A DNA stretch of 64,000 nucleotides from Streptomyces sp. H27-H1 (GTDB lineage: Bacteria > Actinomycetota > Actinomycetes > Streptomycetales > Streptomycetaceae). The translations under genes were made by a program, and so were the position numbers. This document shows positions 1 to 8,913 of this stretch, in pieces. How positions within the stretch are numbered: position 1 is the stretch's first letter; each line of letters starts with the position of its first letter. The notes beneath the pieces were generated by a model. The model was not told the DNA's origin. It did not search any database and worked only from the letters and a program-made list of their open reading frames with translations. The stretch spans positions 1 through 64,000 of the forward strand of contig NZ_JAPNLJ010000005.1 in the NCBI RefSeq assembly GCF_026627445.1. Direction: 5' to 3'.

Positions 1-36
1 CCACCGCCCCCGCCACCGCCCCCGCGGAAACGCGAA

Positions 37-64
37 GGGCCTCCCGGCCGGTGCCGGGAGGCCC
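37..64. terminator. Rho-independent type hairpin after the MMPL gene
   Basis: A perfect 12-bp GC inverted repeat (arms GGGCCTCCCGGC and GCCGGGAGGCCC) closes on a CGGT loop just downstream of the minus-strand MMPL stop codon. There is no T-run, as is usual in Streptomyces. Confidence 0.8.
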
Positions 65-78
65 TGTGTGCTAGATCC

Positions 79-2193
79 TCACTTACCGCCGAGGGCGGGC
101 TCCAGATCGGGCGTCCGCGCCAGGGGCTCGGGGTCGTCCTGCCGCAGGAACAGCTTGCTGGGCCACCACATCCACCGGCCCACGTCCAGGGTCAGCGCGG
201 TGACCAGCACCGAGCGCACGATCATGGTGTCCAGCAGGACGCCGAACGCCACCGTGAATCCGAGCTCGGCCGCGAACACCAGGGGCAGTGAGGCCATCGC
301 CGCGAAGGTGCCGGCCAGGACCAGGCCCGCCGAGGTGATGACTCCGCCGGTGGTGGACAGGCCGAGCAGCGCGCCGCGCCGGGTGCCGTGCTCCATCGCC
401 ACCTCGCGCACCCGGGTGACCAGGAAGATGTTGTAGTCGATGCCGAGGGCGACCAGGAACACGAACGCCAGGAGCGGGAAGGAGGCCTCGGCGCCGGCGA
501 AGCCGAACACGTGGTTGAAGACCAGGCTGCTCACACCGAGGGCCGCTCCGAACGACAGCACAACGGTGCCCATGAGCAGCAGCGGCGCCACGATCGAGCG
601 CAGCAGCAGCCCCAGGATGAGGAGTACGACGACCAGGACGATCGGGATGATCACCTTGGAGTCGCGGGCGGCCGCGGTCTGCGTGTCGAGCATGACCGCC
701 GTGCTGCCGCCGACCTGGGCTTCGGCGCCCTCGATCCGGTGGACCGCGGTCCTGGCCTGCTCGACGGTGCTCATCGCGGTCGTGCTGCTGGGTTCGTCCT
801 TGAGCTCCCCGAGCATGACGGCCTCGCCGTCCTTGACCACCGGGAGGGGGGTGACCTTCGCGATTCCGGGGACCGCGGACAGCGCGGCGCTCACCTGCTC
901 CGCCGAGGCGGCCTTGGCCACGACGAAGATGGGATCGCCGGAGCCGGCCGGGAAGTGCTCCGTCTGGATCTTCTCGCCGACGGCCATCTGCGGGGTGTTG
1001 GTGAACTGGTCCTTGTTGGCGAGTCCGTCGGCCTTGAGTCCGAGCACGCCCAACGCCATGACGCCCAGCGCGAGCGCGGTACCGATCCACACCAGCCGCG
1101 GCCGGCCGGATACGGCGGTACCGACCCGGGTCCAGATTCCGCTTTCGGCGGTGGGGGCCGCTCCGTACGAGGGCTTCACCGGCCAGAAGATCCAGCGGCC
1201 ACAGGCCACGAGCAGCGCCGGCATCAGGGTGACCATGGCGAGCAGCCCGACGAGGACGCCGACCGCACAGGCCGGACCGAGCCCCTGGGTGGAGTTCAGG
1301 GTGGCCAGCATCAGCAGCATCAGGCTGACCGCGACGGTCGCGGCGCTGGCGATGATCGCGGGGCCGGAGCGGTACAGGGCCTCCGCCATCGCCTCGTGCC
1401 GGTCCTCGTGCCGGAGCAGCTCCTCCCGGTAGCGGGAGATGAGCAGGAGCGCGTAGTCGGTGGCGGCGCCGAACACCAATACGGTCAAGATGAAGCTGGT
1501 CTGCTTGTTGACGACGAGGCCGGCGTTCTTCGCCAGTACGTAGATCACCGCCTCCGACGTGACCAGGGCGACGCCCACGGTCAGCAGTGGCAGCAGCGGC
1601 AGCAGCGGGCTGCGGTAGGTGAGCAGCAGGATCGCGACGACCACGAGCGCGGTGATCGTCGTCAGGGCCCCGCCCCCGCTGAACGCCTTGATGGAGTCGG
1701 AGGCGTAGCCGGACGGGCCGGCGACGTGGAAGCCGAGGCCGTCGGCGTTCTTCTTGCCGACCTCGGTCATCTTGTCGACGACCGTGCCGATCCCCTCCCA
1801 GCCGGCCTTGTCCTTCTTGACCTGGACCACCGTCTGGATGGCCTTGCCGTCCTCGGACTTCACCGGGCCCTGGGCCTGCCCGACGACGTTCTCGATGCCC
1901 TGGAAGGCCTCGGCGTCGGCCTTGGCCTTGGCCAGGTCGGCGTCGGTGACGCCCCCGGACCGGTCGTAGAGCACGACCGCGGGCAGCGTGTCGGCGAGCT
2001 GGAACTTCTCCGCGCGTTCGACGACCTTGGTCGATTCCGCGTTGCTGGGGAGCCAGGCCGAGTTGTCGTTCTCTTCGACGTCACCGAGCTTGCCGGCCAG
2101 CATGAGGGCCGGGACCAGCAGGACCACCCAAAGGGCGATGACGACCCATTTGCCCAGCCTTCCACTGGGTAGGGCCGCTATCTTGCGCATCAT
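79..2193 (-). CDS. MMPL (RND-superfamily) transporter
   Basis: A 704-residue integral membrane protein with the duplicated MMPL layout: an N-terminal helix (about 15-35), an extracytoplasmic loop, a block of helices (about 175-340), a second loop, and a second block (about 510-670). The hallmark D-Y pair is visible as GAATDYALLL in the first half and ALGIDYNIFL in the second. Family members export lipids, polyketides or hydrophobic drugs using the proton gradient. It lies on the same strand as, and directly downstream of, the terpenoid cluster, separated by a hairpin and about 220 nt, so a role in exporting that product is possible but is inference. The substrate cannot be read from sequence. 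Confidence 0.93.
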   Translation of the reverse strand: MMRKIAALPSGRLGKWVVIALWVVLLVPALMLAGKLGDVEENDNSAWLPSNAESTKVVERAEKFQLADTLPAVVLYDRSGGVTDADLAKAKADAEAFQGIENVVGQAQGPVKSEDGKAIQTVVQVKKDKAGWEGIGTVVDKMTEVGKKNADGLGFHVAGPSGYASDSIKAFSGGGALTTITALVVVAILLLTYRSPLLPLLPLLTVGVALVTSEAVIYVLAKNAGLVVNKQTSFILTVLVFGAATDYALLLISRYREELLRHEDRHEAMAEALYRSGPAIIASAATVAVSLMLLMLATLNSTQGLGPACAVGVLVGLLAMVTLMPALLVACGRWIFWPVKPSYGAAPTAESGIWTRVGTAVSGRPRLVWIGTALALGVMALGVLGLKADGLANKDQFTNTPQMAVGEKIQTEHFPAGSGDPIFVVAKAASAEQVSAALSAVPGIAKVTPLPVVKDGEAVMLGELKDEPSSTTAMSTVEQARTAVHRIEGAEAQVGGSTAVMLDTQTAAARDSKVIIPIVLVVVLLILGLLLRSIVAPLLLMGTVVLSFGAALGVSSLVFNHVFGFAGAEASFPLLAFVFLVALGIDYNIFLVTRVREVAMEHGTRRGALLGLSTTGGVITSAGLVLAGTFAAMASLPLVFAAELGFTVAFGVLLDTMIVRSVLVTALTLDVGRWMWWPSKLFLRQDDPEPLARTPDLEPALGGK

Positions 2194-2302
2194 GTCAATT
2201 CCTCGGTCTTCCGTCGAAGGGTAAGTCGAAGGGCAAAGAGCGCGGTGGTGCTTCTGATTCGTTAACGGTCAAGAGGCTAGGGCACGTTGAGCCCGCACGA
2301 AG

Positions 2303-2331
2303 GGAGGAGGAGGTCCAAGACCTCCTCCTCC
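2303..2331. terminator. Hairpin terminator after the terpene cyclase gene
   Basis: A perfect 12-bp inverted repeat (GGAGGAGGAGGT / ACCTCCTCCTCC) with loop CCAAG lies about 80 nt past the cyclase stop codon. It probably ends the cluster transcript and separates it from the MMPL gene. Confidence 0.75.
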
Positions 2332-2411
2332 GGTGGGTACCTTCAGCGGCCGCGGTGACGCTGAGTGGGTGCTCGGCTCCTCGTGTGCCGCGAGCGGTCC
2401 GGGCCGACCTG

Positions 2412-4049
2412 TCAGCGCGCTCCCTGGAGCACGGCCGCCGTGTCCCAGGCCCGGGCGCGGACGTGCCCGAAGGCGAGGAGCACGGGAGCGTCGGTCAGGA
2501 TGGGGAAGCTGTACGGGAACGGGCGCGGGCCGACCATGTCGGGCGGGCCGCTGTAGCCGCCGTCCGCGTTCTGGTGCGCGAGCAGCCAGGACAGTGCGCG
2601 CCCGATGGGCCGGTGGTCGGTCCCGTAGCACAGCGTGATCAGTCCGTAGGCGGTGCTGATGTCGTCGCTGGGATCGCCCGGCTGCATCCCCCAGCCGCCG
2701 TCCTCGTTCTGCGTTTCGCGCACCGTCCGCTCGATCCGCTCGGCCATGCGGGCCACGTGATGGTCCTGCGGGCCCGCCGTGCACGCGGCGAGCCGCGCGC
2801 GGAAGATCGTGTGCAGCCGGCTGCGGCTCCACCCCGACTCGAACCCGCCGTCGGCGAACTGGCTTTCGGCGAGGAAGGCCAGGGCCCGTTCCCGTGCGGG
2901 CAGGGTGTGCGGGTGCGGTGCGAGCCCGCAGATGGCAGCGGCCGTCATGCACGGTTCGGAGGAGGCCCCGGCGACGTACGTGGGAAAGCCGCCGTCGGCG
3001 CCCTGGACGGCCAGCAGCGCGTCCACCGCGCGCCGCACGGAGTCCCCGTAGGCGATCGGGTCGATGGCCTGGAGGAACTCCAGGGCGCACGAGGTGTCGT
3101 CCACGTCGTTCTGCGCCACGATGGCCGACATCGACCAGCCGTCGGTGAGCGTCGCGCCGCGCGAGAGCGAGCGGGTCGGGGCGCCGCCCTGGTGGGCGAC
3201 GAGCATCCCCGCCATCTTGCGCAGCAGCTCCGTGGGGGCGCCCGCCGCGGCGAGGGCCGTTCCGGCGGTCGAGGTACACCAGTTGTGCATTTCCAGGACG
3301 AACGGGAAGCCGCCGTCGGGGCGTTGGTGGAGCAGCAGCGTCTGCAGGCCGCTGCGTACGGTCTCCTCGTTCCCGGGGAAACCGGCGAGCCCGTGCAGCA
3401 CCAGCAGGTGCATCAGGGCGTAGCCCTCCCACACCGTCGACGCCGGGTGCGTGGCGGCCAGGGTCTCCAGCGCGGCGGCGGTGACCCCGTTGTCGACGCC
3501 CGCGGCGGCGGCGAGGATCAGGGTCACGGAAGCCTGCTGTACGGCGGCCCAGGAGTGCAGGGGGTCGGACGGAACCTCGTCGGCGACCGCGGAGAGCACC
3601 TCGGTCGGCAGCGGGCAGCCGAGCACCGACAGCACCGCGCACACCATCATGCGGCGGCGGGCGGAGATGAATCCCGGCGCGTCGCCGAGCACGCCGTCCG
3701 TCAGCTTGGCGACGAGCCCGGCGTCACCGGCGGTGGTCCGGCCGGTGGCCCGCGCGACGGCGAGCGCCGCGAGTACGCGCTCGAGCTTGTCCGGGGTCTC
3801 CTGGTGGGCCCGGAGGTAGGCGAGCAGGCGGTCCCGGGCCGGGGAGTCCGTACCGGTGCGCGTCATCAGCGAAAGGGCGAGCGCCGACTCGAGCACCCGG
3901 CTCTGGCACTCCTCGCGCAGCGCGCCGTCGGCGTCGACCCTGCGGGCGACGTGTGCGATCAGCCGGTCCGTGGCCTCGCGCACGTGATCGGGGTCGACTT
4001 CGGCGGGCCACGGCATCGGGGCCGCGTACGCCAGGTCCGCTATGTACAC
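2412..4049 (-). CDS. Class II (DxDD) terpene cyclase, SHC/diterpene-cyclase-like
   Basis: A 545-residue soluble protein built of alpha/alpha-barrel prenyltransferase/squalene-oxidase repeats. Several QW-like repeats are visible: HQRPDGGF (about 241), QGADGGF, SQFADGGF, QNEDGGWG and HQNADGGY. Residues 315-320 read DVDDTS, matching the DxDD acid motif by which class II cyclases protonate a double bond or epoxide. I see no DDxxD class I motif. The length fits bacterial class II sesqui/diterpene cyclases (about 500-550) and is shorter than squalene-hopene cyclase (about 630). It is the last gene of the minus-strand cluster, 124 nt after the flavin oxidase. The substrate could be a free prenyl diphosphate (drimane or labdane type) or the prenyl chain of an aromatic intermediate; sequence alone does not decide. 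Confidence 0.82.
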   Translation of the reverse strand: MYIADLAYAAPMPWPAEVDPDHVREATDRLIAHVARRVDADGALREECQSRVLESALALSLMTRTGTDSPARDRLLAYLRAHQETPDKLERVLAALAVARATGRTTAGDAGLVAKLTDGVLGDAPGFISARRRMMVCAVLSVLGCPLPTEVLSAVADEVPSDPLHSWAAVQQASVTLILAAAAGVDNGVTAAALETLAATHPASTVWEGYALMHLLVLHGLAGFPGNEETVRSGLQTLLLHQRPDGGFPFVLEMHNWCTSTAGTALAAAGAPTELLRKMAGMLVAHQGGAPTRSLSRGATLTDGWSMSAIVAQNDVDDTSCALEFLQAIDPIAYGDSVRRAVDALLAVQGADGGFPTYVAGASSEPCMTAAAICGLAPHPHTLPARERALAFLAESQFADGGFESGWSRSRLHTIFRARLAACTAGPQDHHVARMAERIERTVRETQNEDGGWGMQPGDPSDDISTAYGLITLCYGTDHRPIGRALSWLLAHQNADGGYSGPPDMVGPRPFPYSFPILTDAPVLLAFGHVRARAWDTAAVLQGAR

Positions 4050-4173
4050 GGAATGCTCCTATCTGAACGGCTGGGGAGCGGTGATGGGTTCGGGAACGGC
4101 ACCGGGTGCCGGGGGCGCCACCGCGGGGCCCGGCCGGCCGGGCGTCCCGGGGCGCGGCCGGCCGGGCCTGTGA

Positions 4174-5700
4174 TCAGCGGACGCTCTGCGCGAAGCGGAA
4201 GAACTTGTACGGGTCGTACCGCTCCTTGACCTGCCGCAGCCGCTGGTAGTTCTCGGCGTAGTACGAGCGCTCCCAGTCGGGCAGCCGCGGGTCGATGAAG
4301 TTCTGGTACGTCTCGCCGTTCGAGTAGGGGTCGATGGCGGCGAAGCCCGCGTCGACCCACCGGTTCGCCGAGGCCTTGGCCTCGTCGGAGACGGGCGCTT
4401 CGGCGTTCGCGGTGAGGTAGCTGACCGAGAAGAGGCTGTCGCGGTGGACGTACGCGGTGGCGGTGCGCGCCACCTTGTTGGCCTCTCCGCCCAGGGCGGA
4501 GATCTGGAGCTGGCGCATCTGGCCGGGCATCCGGTCGCTCTCGAAGACCTGCAGGGCCTTCGCCCAGCCCTCGCGCGGCATCGTCTGGCGGAACAGACGG
4601 CTGCGCCAGGCGCCGAAGGCGGCGCGCGGGACCTTGCCGCCCGGGCTGGTGTCGGAGCGGTGGCACTCGTCCACGGTGAGCTCGGAGCAGCGGTAGAGCT
4701 GCATCATCACGGCCTGGTAGGGCGCGGTGAACTTCTGCTGGAACACCGGGGGCTTGCCGACGACCGAGATGAGACGGGCGATCTCCGCGTCGAAGGCCGG
4801 ACCGGTGTCCACGGAGCCGAGGAAGATCGACGCGGTCGGGACGGTACCGGGGGCGGCGTCCGTGAGCGTGACGTTCATGCCGCTTCCGATGGAGTGCGGC
4901 GCGTCGACGAGCCAGCGCGCCCAGCCGTCCAGCATCTCCAGCGCCTGGGCGTAGGGCCAGACGATATTGATGGCCGCCACGTTGGTCAGGGGCGTGGGGG
5001 CGACGTCGTAGGAGGTGACGATGCCGAAGTTGCCGCCACCGCCGCCGCGCAGCGCCCAGAAGAGGTCCCTGTGCTGGTCCGCCGAGGCGGTGACGATGCG
5101 GCCGTCGGCGAGGACGACCTTCGCCGCGGTCACCTTGTCCGAGGCCATGCCGATGTGCCGGGTGAACAGGCCCATGCCGCCGCCCTGCAGGAACCCGCCC
5201 GCGGCCACGGTCGGGCAGTAGCCGCCGGATATGCCCAGACCGGCCGGCGCGAGGGTGTTGGCGATGTCGACCAGCTGCGCGCCGGTGCCGATCTTCGCGG
5301 TTCCGGTGCCGAGGGTGACGGTGTTGAGCCCGGACACGTCGACGACCAGGCCCTGGGTCGTCGAGTACCCGGCCGCGCTGTGGCCACCGCTGCGCGCGGC
5401 GACCTCGATGCCGTTGTCCTGGGCGAAGCGCAGACAGTTCGCCACGTCGGAGGGGGTGGTGCAGTAGGCGACCGCGCGGGGGTTCACGGCGTCGAACTGG
5501 ACCTGGTAGAGCTGCTTGGCCCGCTGGTAGTCCGCGTCGGAGGGCAGGACCAGGTGTCCGCGGAGCTTGTCGTCCAGCCGTCCCCAGCGGATGCCGGACC
5601 GGGTCCGGGCGTTCGCGGTGGCGGGGAACACGGCGGAAGCGCCGGTCGCGGCGAGGGCGGCGCCGCCGGCGCCGACAAGGAAGGATCTGCGATTGATCAT
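4174..5700 (-). CDS. Tat-type FAD-linked oxidase, berberine bridge enzyme-like
   Basis: About 508 residues from the ATG chosen here; a GTG nine bases upstream is the alternative. The N-terminus NRRSFLVG followed by a hydrophobic Ala-rich stretch is a twin-arginine signal, so the enzyme is probably exported folded. The FAD_binding_4 domain carries both flavin-linking residues of the BBE class: His107 in RSGGHSAAGYS and Cys162 in ISGGYCPT, predicting bicovalent FAD. The C-terminus has the BBE motif YDPYKFFRF. Family members oxidise sugars or alcohols, or make rings oxidatively (berberine bridge enzyme, THCA synthase). In this cluster it is the likely late oxidative tailoring enzyme, acting outside the membrane. 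The exact reaction is unknown. Confidence 0.9.
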   Translation of the reverse strand: MINRRSFLVGAGGAALAATGASAVFPATANARTRSGIRWGRLDDKLRGHLVLPSDADYQRAKQLYQVQFDAVNPRAVAYCTTPSDVANCLRFAQDNGIEVAARSGGHSAAGYSTTQGLVVDVSGLNTVTLGTGTAKIGTGAQLVDIANTLAPAGLGISGGYCPTVAAGGFLQGGGMGLFTRHIGMASDKVTAAKVVLADGRIVTASADQHRDLFWALRGGGGGNFGIVTSYDVAPTPLTNVAAINIVWPYAQALEMLDGWARWLVDAPHSIGSGMNVTLTDAAPGTVPTASIFLGSVDTGPAFDAEIARLISVVGKPPVFQQKFTAPYQAVMMQLYRCSELTVDECHRSDTSPGGKVPRAAFGAWRSRLFRQTMPREGWAKALQVFESDRMPGQMRQLQISALGGEANKVARTATAYVHRDSLFSVSYLTANAEAPVSDEAKASANRWVDAGFAAIDPYSNGETYQNFIDPRLPDWERSYYAENYQRLRQVKERYDPYKFFRFAQSVR

Positions 5701-5806
5701 GTGCTGCACTGCCTCTTTTGCCGAGGAGATCTTGCCTGCCGGATGGGTGAGTGCCGGGGCACTCGGTGGAGGGCGCTGCGCGCACGCCCTCCCTGTTCGG
5801 AGCGCT

Positions 5807-5876
5807 GCTACGGAGTCCTGTTACGGGTCCCTGCCTACGGGTCCTTGCTTGCGGAGCCCCGCTTACGGGGCCTTCT
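5807..5876. repeat. Degenerate ~16-bp direct repeats
   Basis: Five imperfect tandem copies of a unit like TACGGGTCCTTGC run across the end of the FAD monooxygenase gene into the gap before the oxidase gene. No hairpin terminator is evident here. Probably slippage-generated. Confidence 0.5.
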
Positions 5877-7629
5877 GCTCCAGGACCTGCGCGATGGCGG
5901 CGGCCAGCACCTCTGCCCGGTTCTGCGCGCCGCCCACGCTGCGCCAGCCCACGTGGTTGTCGGGCCTGACCAGGACGGCGCCGTCGGCGGCCGTCTGACG
6001 GACCGCCTCCCACACGCCGTCGACGTCGGTGTACTCGGCGCCTTCGCCGATGCTCACCGCGACGACCGGGACCGAGAGCTTCTGGGCCACCTGGGCGGCC
6101 GCCTCGGACCACGCCGCCCCGTCCGGGCCGGTGATCAGCACGAAGCCGGTCCAGGCGCCGGTCAGGTCGTGCGTGGACAGGCGTCGGCCGTCCTGCTCGA
6201 TCCAGGCGTGGGGCAGGCGGTGACCCGGGCGGGTGGTGGGCTCGTACACATCGCCCAGGGCCGCGCGGGCCGGCGGCCTGCTGCCGTCGGGGACGATCGC
6301 GCCCGCCTCGTAGGCGAAGCCGATCTCCACGTCGTGGGCCTGGCACTCGCCGCGGTGGGTCGCGAAGATCTCCGCGGCCCGGGCGCGCTGGGCGGCACCG
6401 ACCGGGGTCGGGGCGAAGTAGCCGAAGAACACCGGCGTACGGCGCTCCGGCGGGATGTGCTGGCCGAGGCCGACTGCCCCGTCGATGACGACCTGGTGGT
6501 GGGAGGCCGCGGACATGGCCCAGCCCAGGTTGAACTGGCCGATCGGCCGCCGCTCCGCCTCGTAGGTGTCGAGCAGGCTGTCGGGCGCGTTGCCGGCCAC
6601 GACCGTCGCCAGCTTCCACGCGAGGTTGTGCGCGTCCTGGATACCGGTGTTCAGGCCGAGCCCGACGGCGGGCGGCTGGCGGTGCGCGGCGTCGCCGGCG
6701 AGGAAGACCCGCCCGTAGCGGTAGTGCTCGGCGAGCACCGCCTCCACGGTCCAGCTCGTCACGTCGTGCAGGGTCAGCTCGAGCTCGGGCAGGCCGAGCA
6801 CCTCGCGGACCCTGGCGGTCACCGCCTGCTCGTCGGAGCGGTCCACGCCGACGAGGGAGAGGTGCAGGCCCCATTCCTCGCAGTTCTTGCCCCAGGTCGG
6901 CCCCATCTCGATGAGGGCGCTGGAGAGGTCCTGGCGGTAGGGGTTGAGGAACCAGGTGATGAGCGAGCCCTCGTTCCACCACTGGGACAGATCGGCGGAG
7001 AAGTAGACCGTCGTGGCGTCGAAGAGGGCGGGCAGACCCTGCATGTTCACACCGAGGGCCGCGCCGACCGTGCGGCCGCCGTCCGCCGCGATGGCGTACT
7101 GGGCCACGACCGTGGTGATCTCGCCGGTCTCGACGTCACGGATCTCGGCGGTGACGCGGTCGCCCTCCTCGGAGAGCGAGGTCAGCTCGTGGCCGAACAG
7201 GACGCGTCCGGGATTGCGCCGCTCGGCCTCCTCGCGCAGGATCGGCTCCAGCCGCACCTGCGGCAGCTTGGCCGACAGGGCGGGCCCGGCCGCCGCGTAC
7301 GTCTCGCTCAGCGCGCCGCCGCCGAAGCCGTCCATCTCGTGGATCAGCCGCGCGTCCAGCGGTCCGGCGCCGGTCAGCGTGGTCTGGTAGCGGACCTTCC
7401 CGAACTTCTCGAGCGGCGCGCCCTGTTCGAGCACCTCCGCGTCGAGGCCATGCTGGCGGAAGACTTCCATCGTGCGCTGGTTGAGGTAGTGCGCCTTCGG
7501 CAGCCGCGAGGTGTCCGCGCGGCGCTCCACCAGCACGTGGCCGACTCCGTGGTCGGACAGGAAGGCGGAGGCCGACAGACCGGTCCCGCCCCCGCCCACG
7601 ATCAAAACCGGAACTTCGATGGTTCCCAT
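5863..7629 (-). CDS. FAD-dependent aromatic-ring monooxygenase
   Basis: 588 residues starting at an ATG with GAGGAC upstream. The N-terminal Rossmann motif VLIVGGGGTGLSASAFL (about 8-24) binds FAD, and the second FAD motif reads FLAGDAAHRQPP followed by GLGLNTGIQDAHNLAWKL, as in the PHBH/PF01494 family. The C-terminal roughly 170 residues resemble the thioredoxin-like tail of the phenol hydroxylase/MhpA/polyketide hydroxylase group. Such enzymes hydroxylate phenols or quinones with NAD(P)H and O2. It lies between the prenyltransferase and the BBE-like oxidase on one strand, so it probably hydroxylates the aromatic core before or after prenylation. Substrate not predictable. Confidence 0.92.
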   Translation of the reverse strand: MGTIEVPVLIVGGGGTGLSASAFLSDHGVGHVLVERRADTSRLPKAHYLNQRTMEVFRQHGLDAEVLEQGAPLEKFGKVRYQTTLTGAGPLDARLIHEMDGFGGGALSETYAAAGPALSAKLPQVRLEPILREEAERRNPGRVLFGHELTSLSEEGDRVTAEIRDVETGEITTVVAQYAIAADGGRTVGAALGVNMQGLPALFDATTVYFSADLSQWWNEGSLITWFLNPYRQDLSSALIEMGPTWGKNCEEWGLHLSLVGVDRSDEQAVTARVREVLGLPELELTLHDVTSWTVEAVLAEHYRYGRVFLAGDAAHRQPPAVGLGLNTGIQDAHNLAWKLATVVAGNAPDSLLDTYEAERRPIGQFNLGWAMSAASHHQVVIDGAVGLGQHIPPERRTPVFFGYFAPTPVGAAQRARAAEIFATHRGECQAHDVEIGFAYEAGAIVPDGSRPPARAALGDVYEPTTRPGHRLPHAWIEQDGRRLSTHDLTGAWTGFVLITGPDGAAWSEAAAQVAQKLSVPVVAVSIGEGAEYTDVDGVWEAVRQTAADGAVLVRPDNHVGWRSVGGAQNRAEVLAAAIAQVLEQKAP

Positions 7630-7727
7630 GTTCGTCCTCGTTCTTCCAGAAGATGACAGCCCAGGCAACCCGGGCGAAAAGGCACCGCGAACCGCCCGCG
7701 GACCCATTGCGGTTGGGGGGAGACCTG

Positions 7728-8672
7728 CTAAACCGGGTTCGCCAGCGCCCCGTCTTCCAATTGCATGATGTCGAGCACTCCGGGCTGCCACCGGTAATAG
7801 GACTGGAGCTTGTAGTACTCGCCGTCGGGCTGGGAGGCGACGGCATAAACGAACTTCGTATCGGGATCCGCCTGCAGCACGTGCTTCACGAATCGCTCGA
7901 CCTTCGCGTCGAGCCGCACGGGAAGCGACGTCGGGTCCCCGGTCGCCACGGCGAAGCAGATCCGCTCGACCTTGGGGGAATCCCAGTTCAGGGTCACGTA
8001 GATGCCGAAGGCCTGCTGGCCGAGTTCGAGCATCTGGTCGCTCGGTTCCGCCTGGTCGACCTCGTGGAGCATCGACCGCACGGCATCCGGTCCGAAGCCG
8101 CCCGTGGGGGGCTCGCCGAAGTACACGTTCACGGTCTTGTGCCGGTAGTCGATACCGAGCAGGCCGACCGTGTCGCCCATTCCGTACCGGCCGAAGAATT
8201 CGATGCTCTTGCCGAGGCTCTGCGGCATCGACGCGATTCCGGCGAGCTTGGAAATCGCCTGCAGGTCGTTCCGGGGAAAGACCAGCCAGATCTTCTTGAA
8301 TCCGCCGACGACCCCGAAGTCGATTCCGTAGCTGTCGATCGGGCAGCTCTCCCGGATGTCCGAGAGCAGCGACCCGACGGGGTGGTCCGTCCGCGGGGTC
8401 AGCCCGCTCTCCACGGCCAGCGCGTACGGGTCCACGTCCAGCGGGGTCGTGAACCGGCAGTCGAGCTCGCCCTCGTGCTTCTGGCCCGTCCCGAGCCGGA
8501 ACGCGACCACGGCCTGCGCGAGGGCGTCCCCGTACATGTCCAGGATGGGCAGGACCTTGTCCCGCGCGCACTCCACGTCCAGCAGGCCGGCCGATTCCTC
8601 GATGGCCGCGTAGAGAACCTGCACCGGGCTTTCTTCGGTGCCCCCGGTCGCCTCACTCATGGCTGTCATCAT
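7728..8672 (-). CDS. ABBA-type aromatic prenyltransferase, NphB-like
   Basis: 314 residues, close to NphB/Fnq26-type enzymes (about 305). Segments align by eye with NphB: ELDCRF (Asp71, matching the Mg2+-ligand Asp62 of NphB), VGGFKKIWLVFP (about 122-133), VNVYFGEPP (181), TLNWDSPKVERICFAV (227) and EYYKLQSYY (285). These supply the Lys, Arg and Tyr residues that bind the diphosphate. The enzyme attaches a C5-C15 prenyl group to an aromatic carbon by Friedel-Crafts chemistry inside the PT barrel. The retained Asp suggests Mg dependence. Start uncertain: several Met codons lie within 12 nt and none has a strong SD; MSEAT at 8660 best matches NphB. Key enzyme of the cluster. Confidence 0.9.
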   Translation of the reverse strand: MMTAMSEATGGTEESPVQVLYAAIEESAGLLDVECARDKVLPILDMYGDALAQAVVAFRLGTGQKHEGELDCRFTTPLDVDPYALAVESGLTPRTDHPVGSLLSDIRESCPIDSYGIDFGVVGGFKKIWLVFPRNDLQAISKLAGIASMPQSLGKSIEFFGRYGMGDTVGLLGIDYRHKTVNVYFGEPPTGGFGPDAVRSMLHEVDQAEPSDQMLELGQQAFGIYVTLNWDSPKVERICFAVATGDPTSLPVRLDAKVERFVKHVLQADPDTKFVYAVASQPDGEYYKLQSYYRWQPGVLDIMQLEDGALANPV

Positions 8673-8750
8673 CTTGACGCTTCATGTGGGCAAGAGTCGG
8701 CCACGGATCTTGCCGTCGACTGTTCCGCGACTTGACGCCGACTTGGCGGG

Positions 8751-8786
8751 ATCCGGCGCGATCCGGCGCGATCCGGCGCGATCCGG
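8751..8786. repeat. 10-bp tandem repeat (ATCCGGCGCG, 3.6 copies)
   Basis: Three exact copies of ATCCGGCGCG plus a partial fourth lie about 80 nt upstream of the prenyltransferase start, between it and the hairpin at 8844-8890. This could be a binding array or simple slippage; no function can be assigned. Confidence 0.7.
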
Positions 8787-8843
8787 TAAGGGCATGCGGG
8801 AGCGTGCGGCGGCAGTCGGATGCGTGCGTGCGGGCACGCCGAA

Positions 8844-8890
8844 CTCCCGGCGGACGGGGCGCTCTCGTTCGAGAACCCGTCCGCCGGGAG
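8844..8890. terminator. 15-bp hairpin between ligase and prenyltransferase genes
   Basis: Arms CTCCCGGCGGACGGG and CCCGTCCGCCGGGAG pair perfectly around a 17-nt loop, just downstream of the ligase stop. It suggests termination or attenuation after the ligase, leaving the four downstream cluster genes with a separate promoter or dependent on read-through. Confidence 0.75.
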
Positions 8891-8913
8891 CCCGGCTCGT
8901 GCCCGCGCCCGGT

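Noticed and set aside
388..2172. Long open frames antisense to the MMPL gene
   Set aside because: Gln/Arg/Glu/Gly-rich translations without motifs are the expected shadows of a high-GC gene on the other strand.
4444..7656. A 1070-residue open frame on the plus strand across the oxidase and monooxygenase genes
   Set aside because: It is antisense to two genes with clear FAD motifs; its own translation is low-complexity and has no domain.
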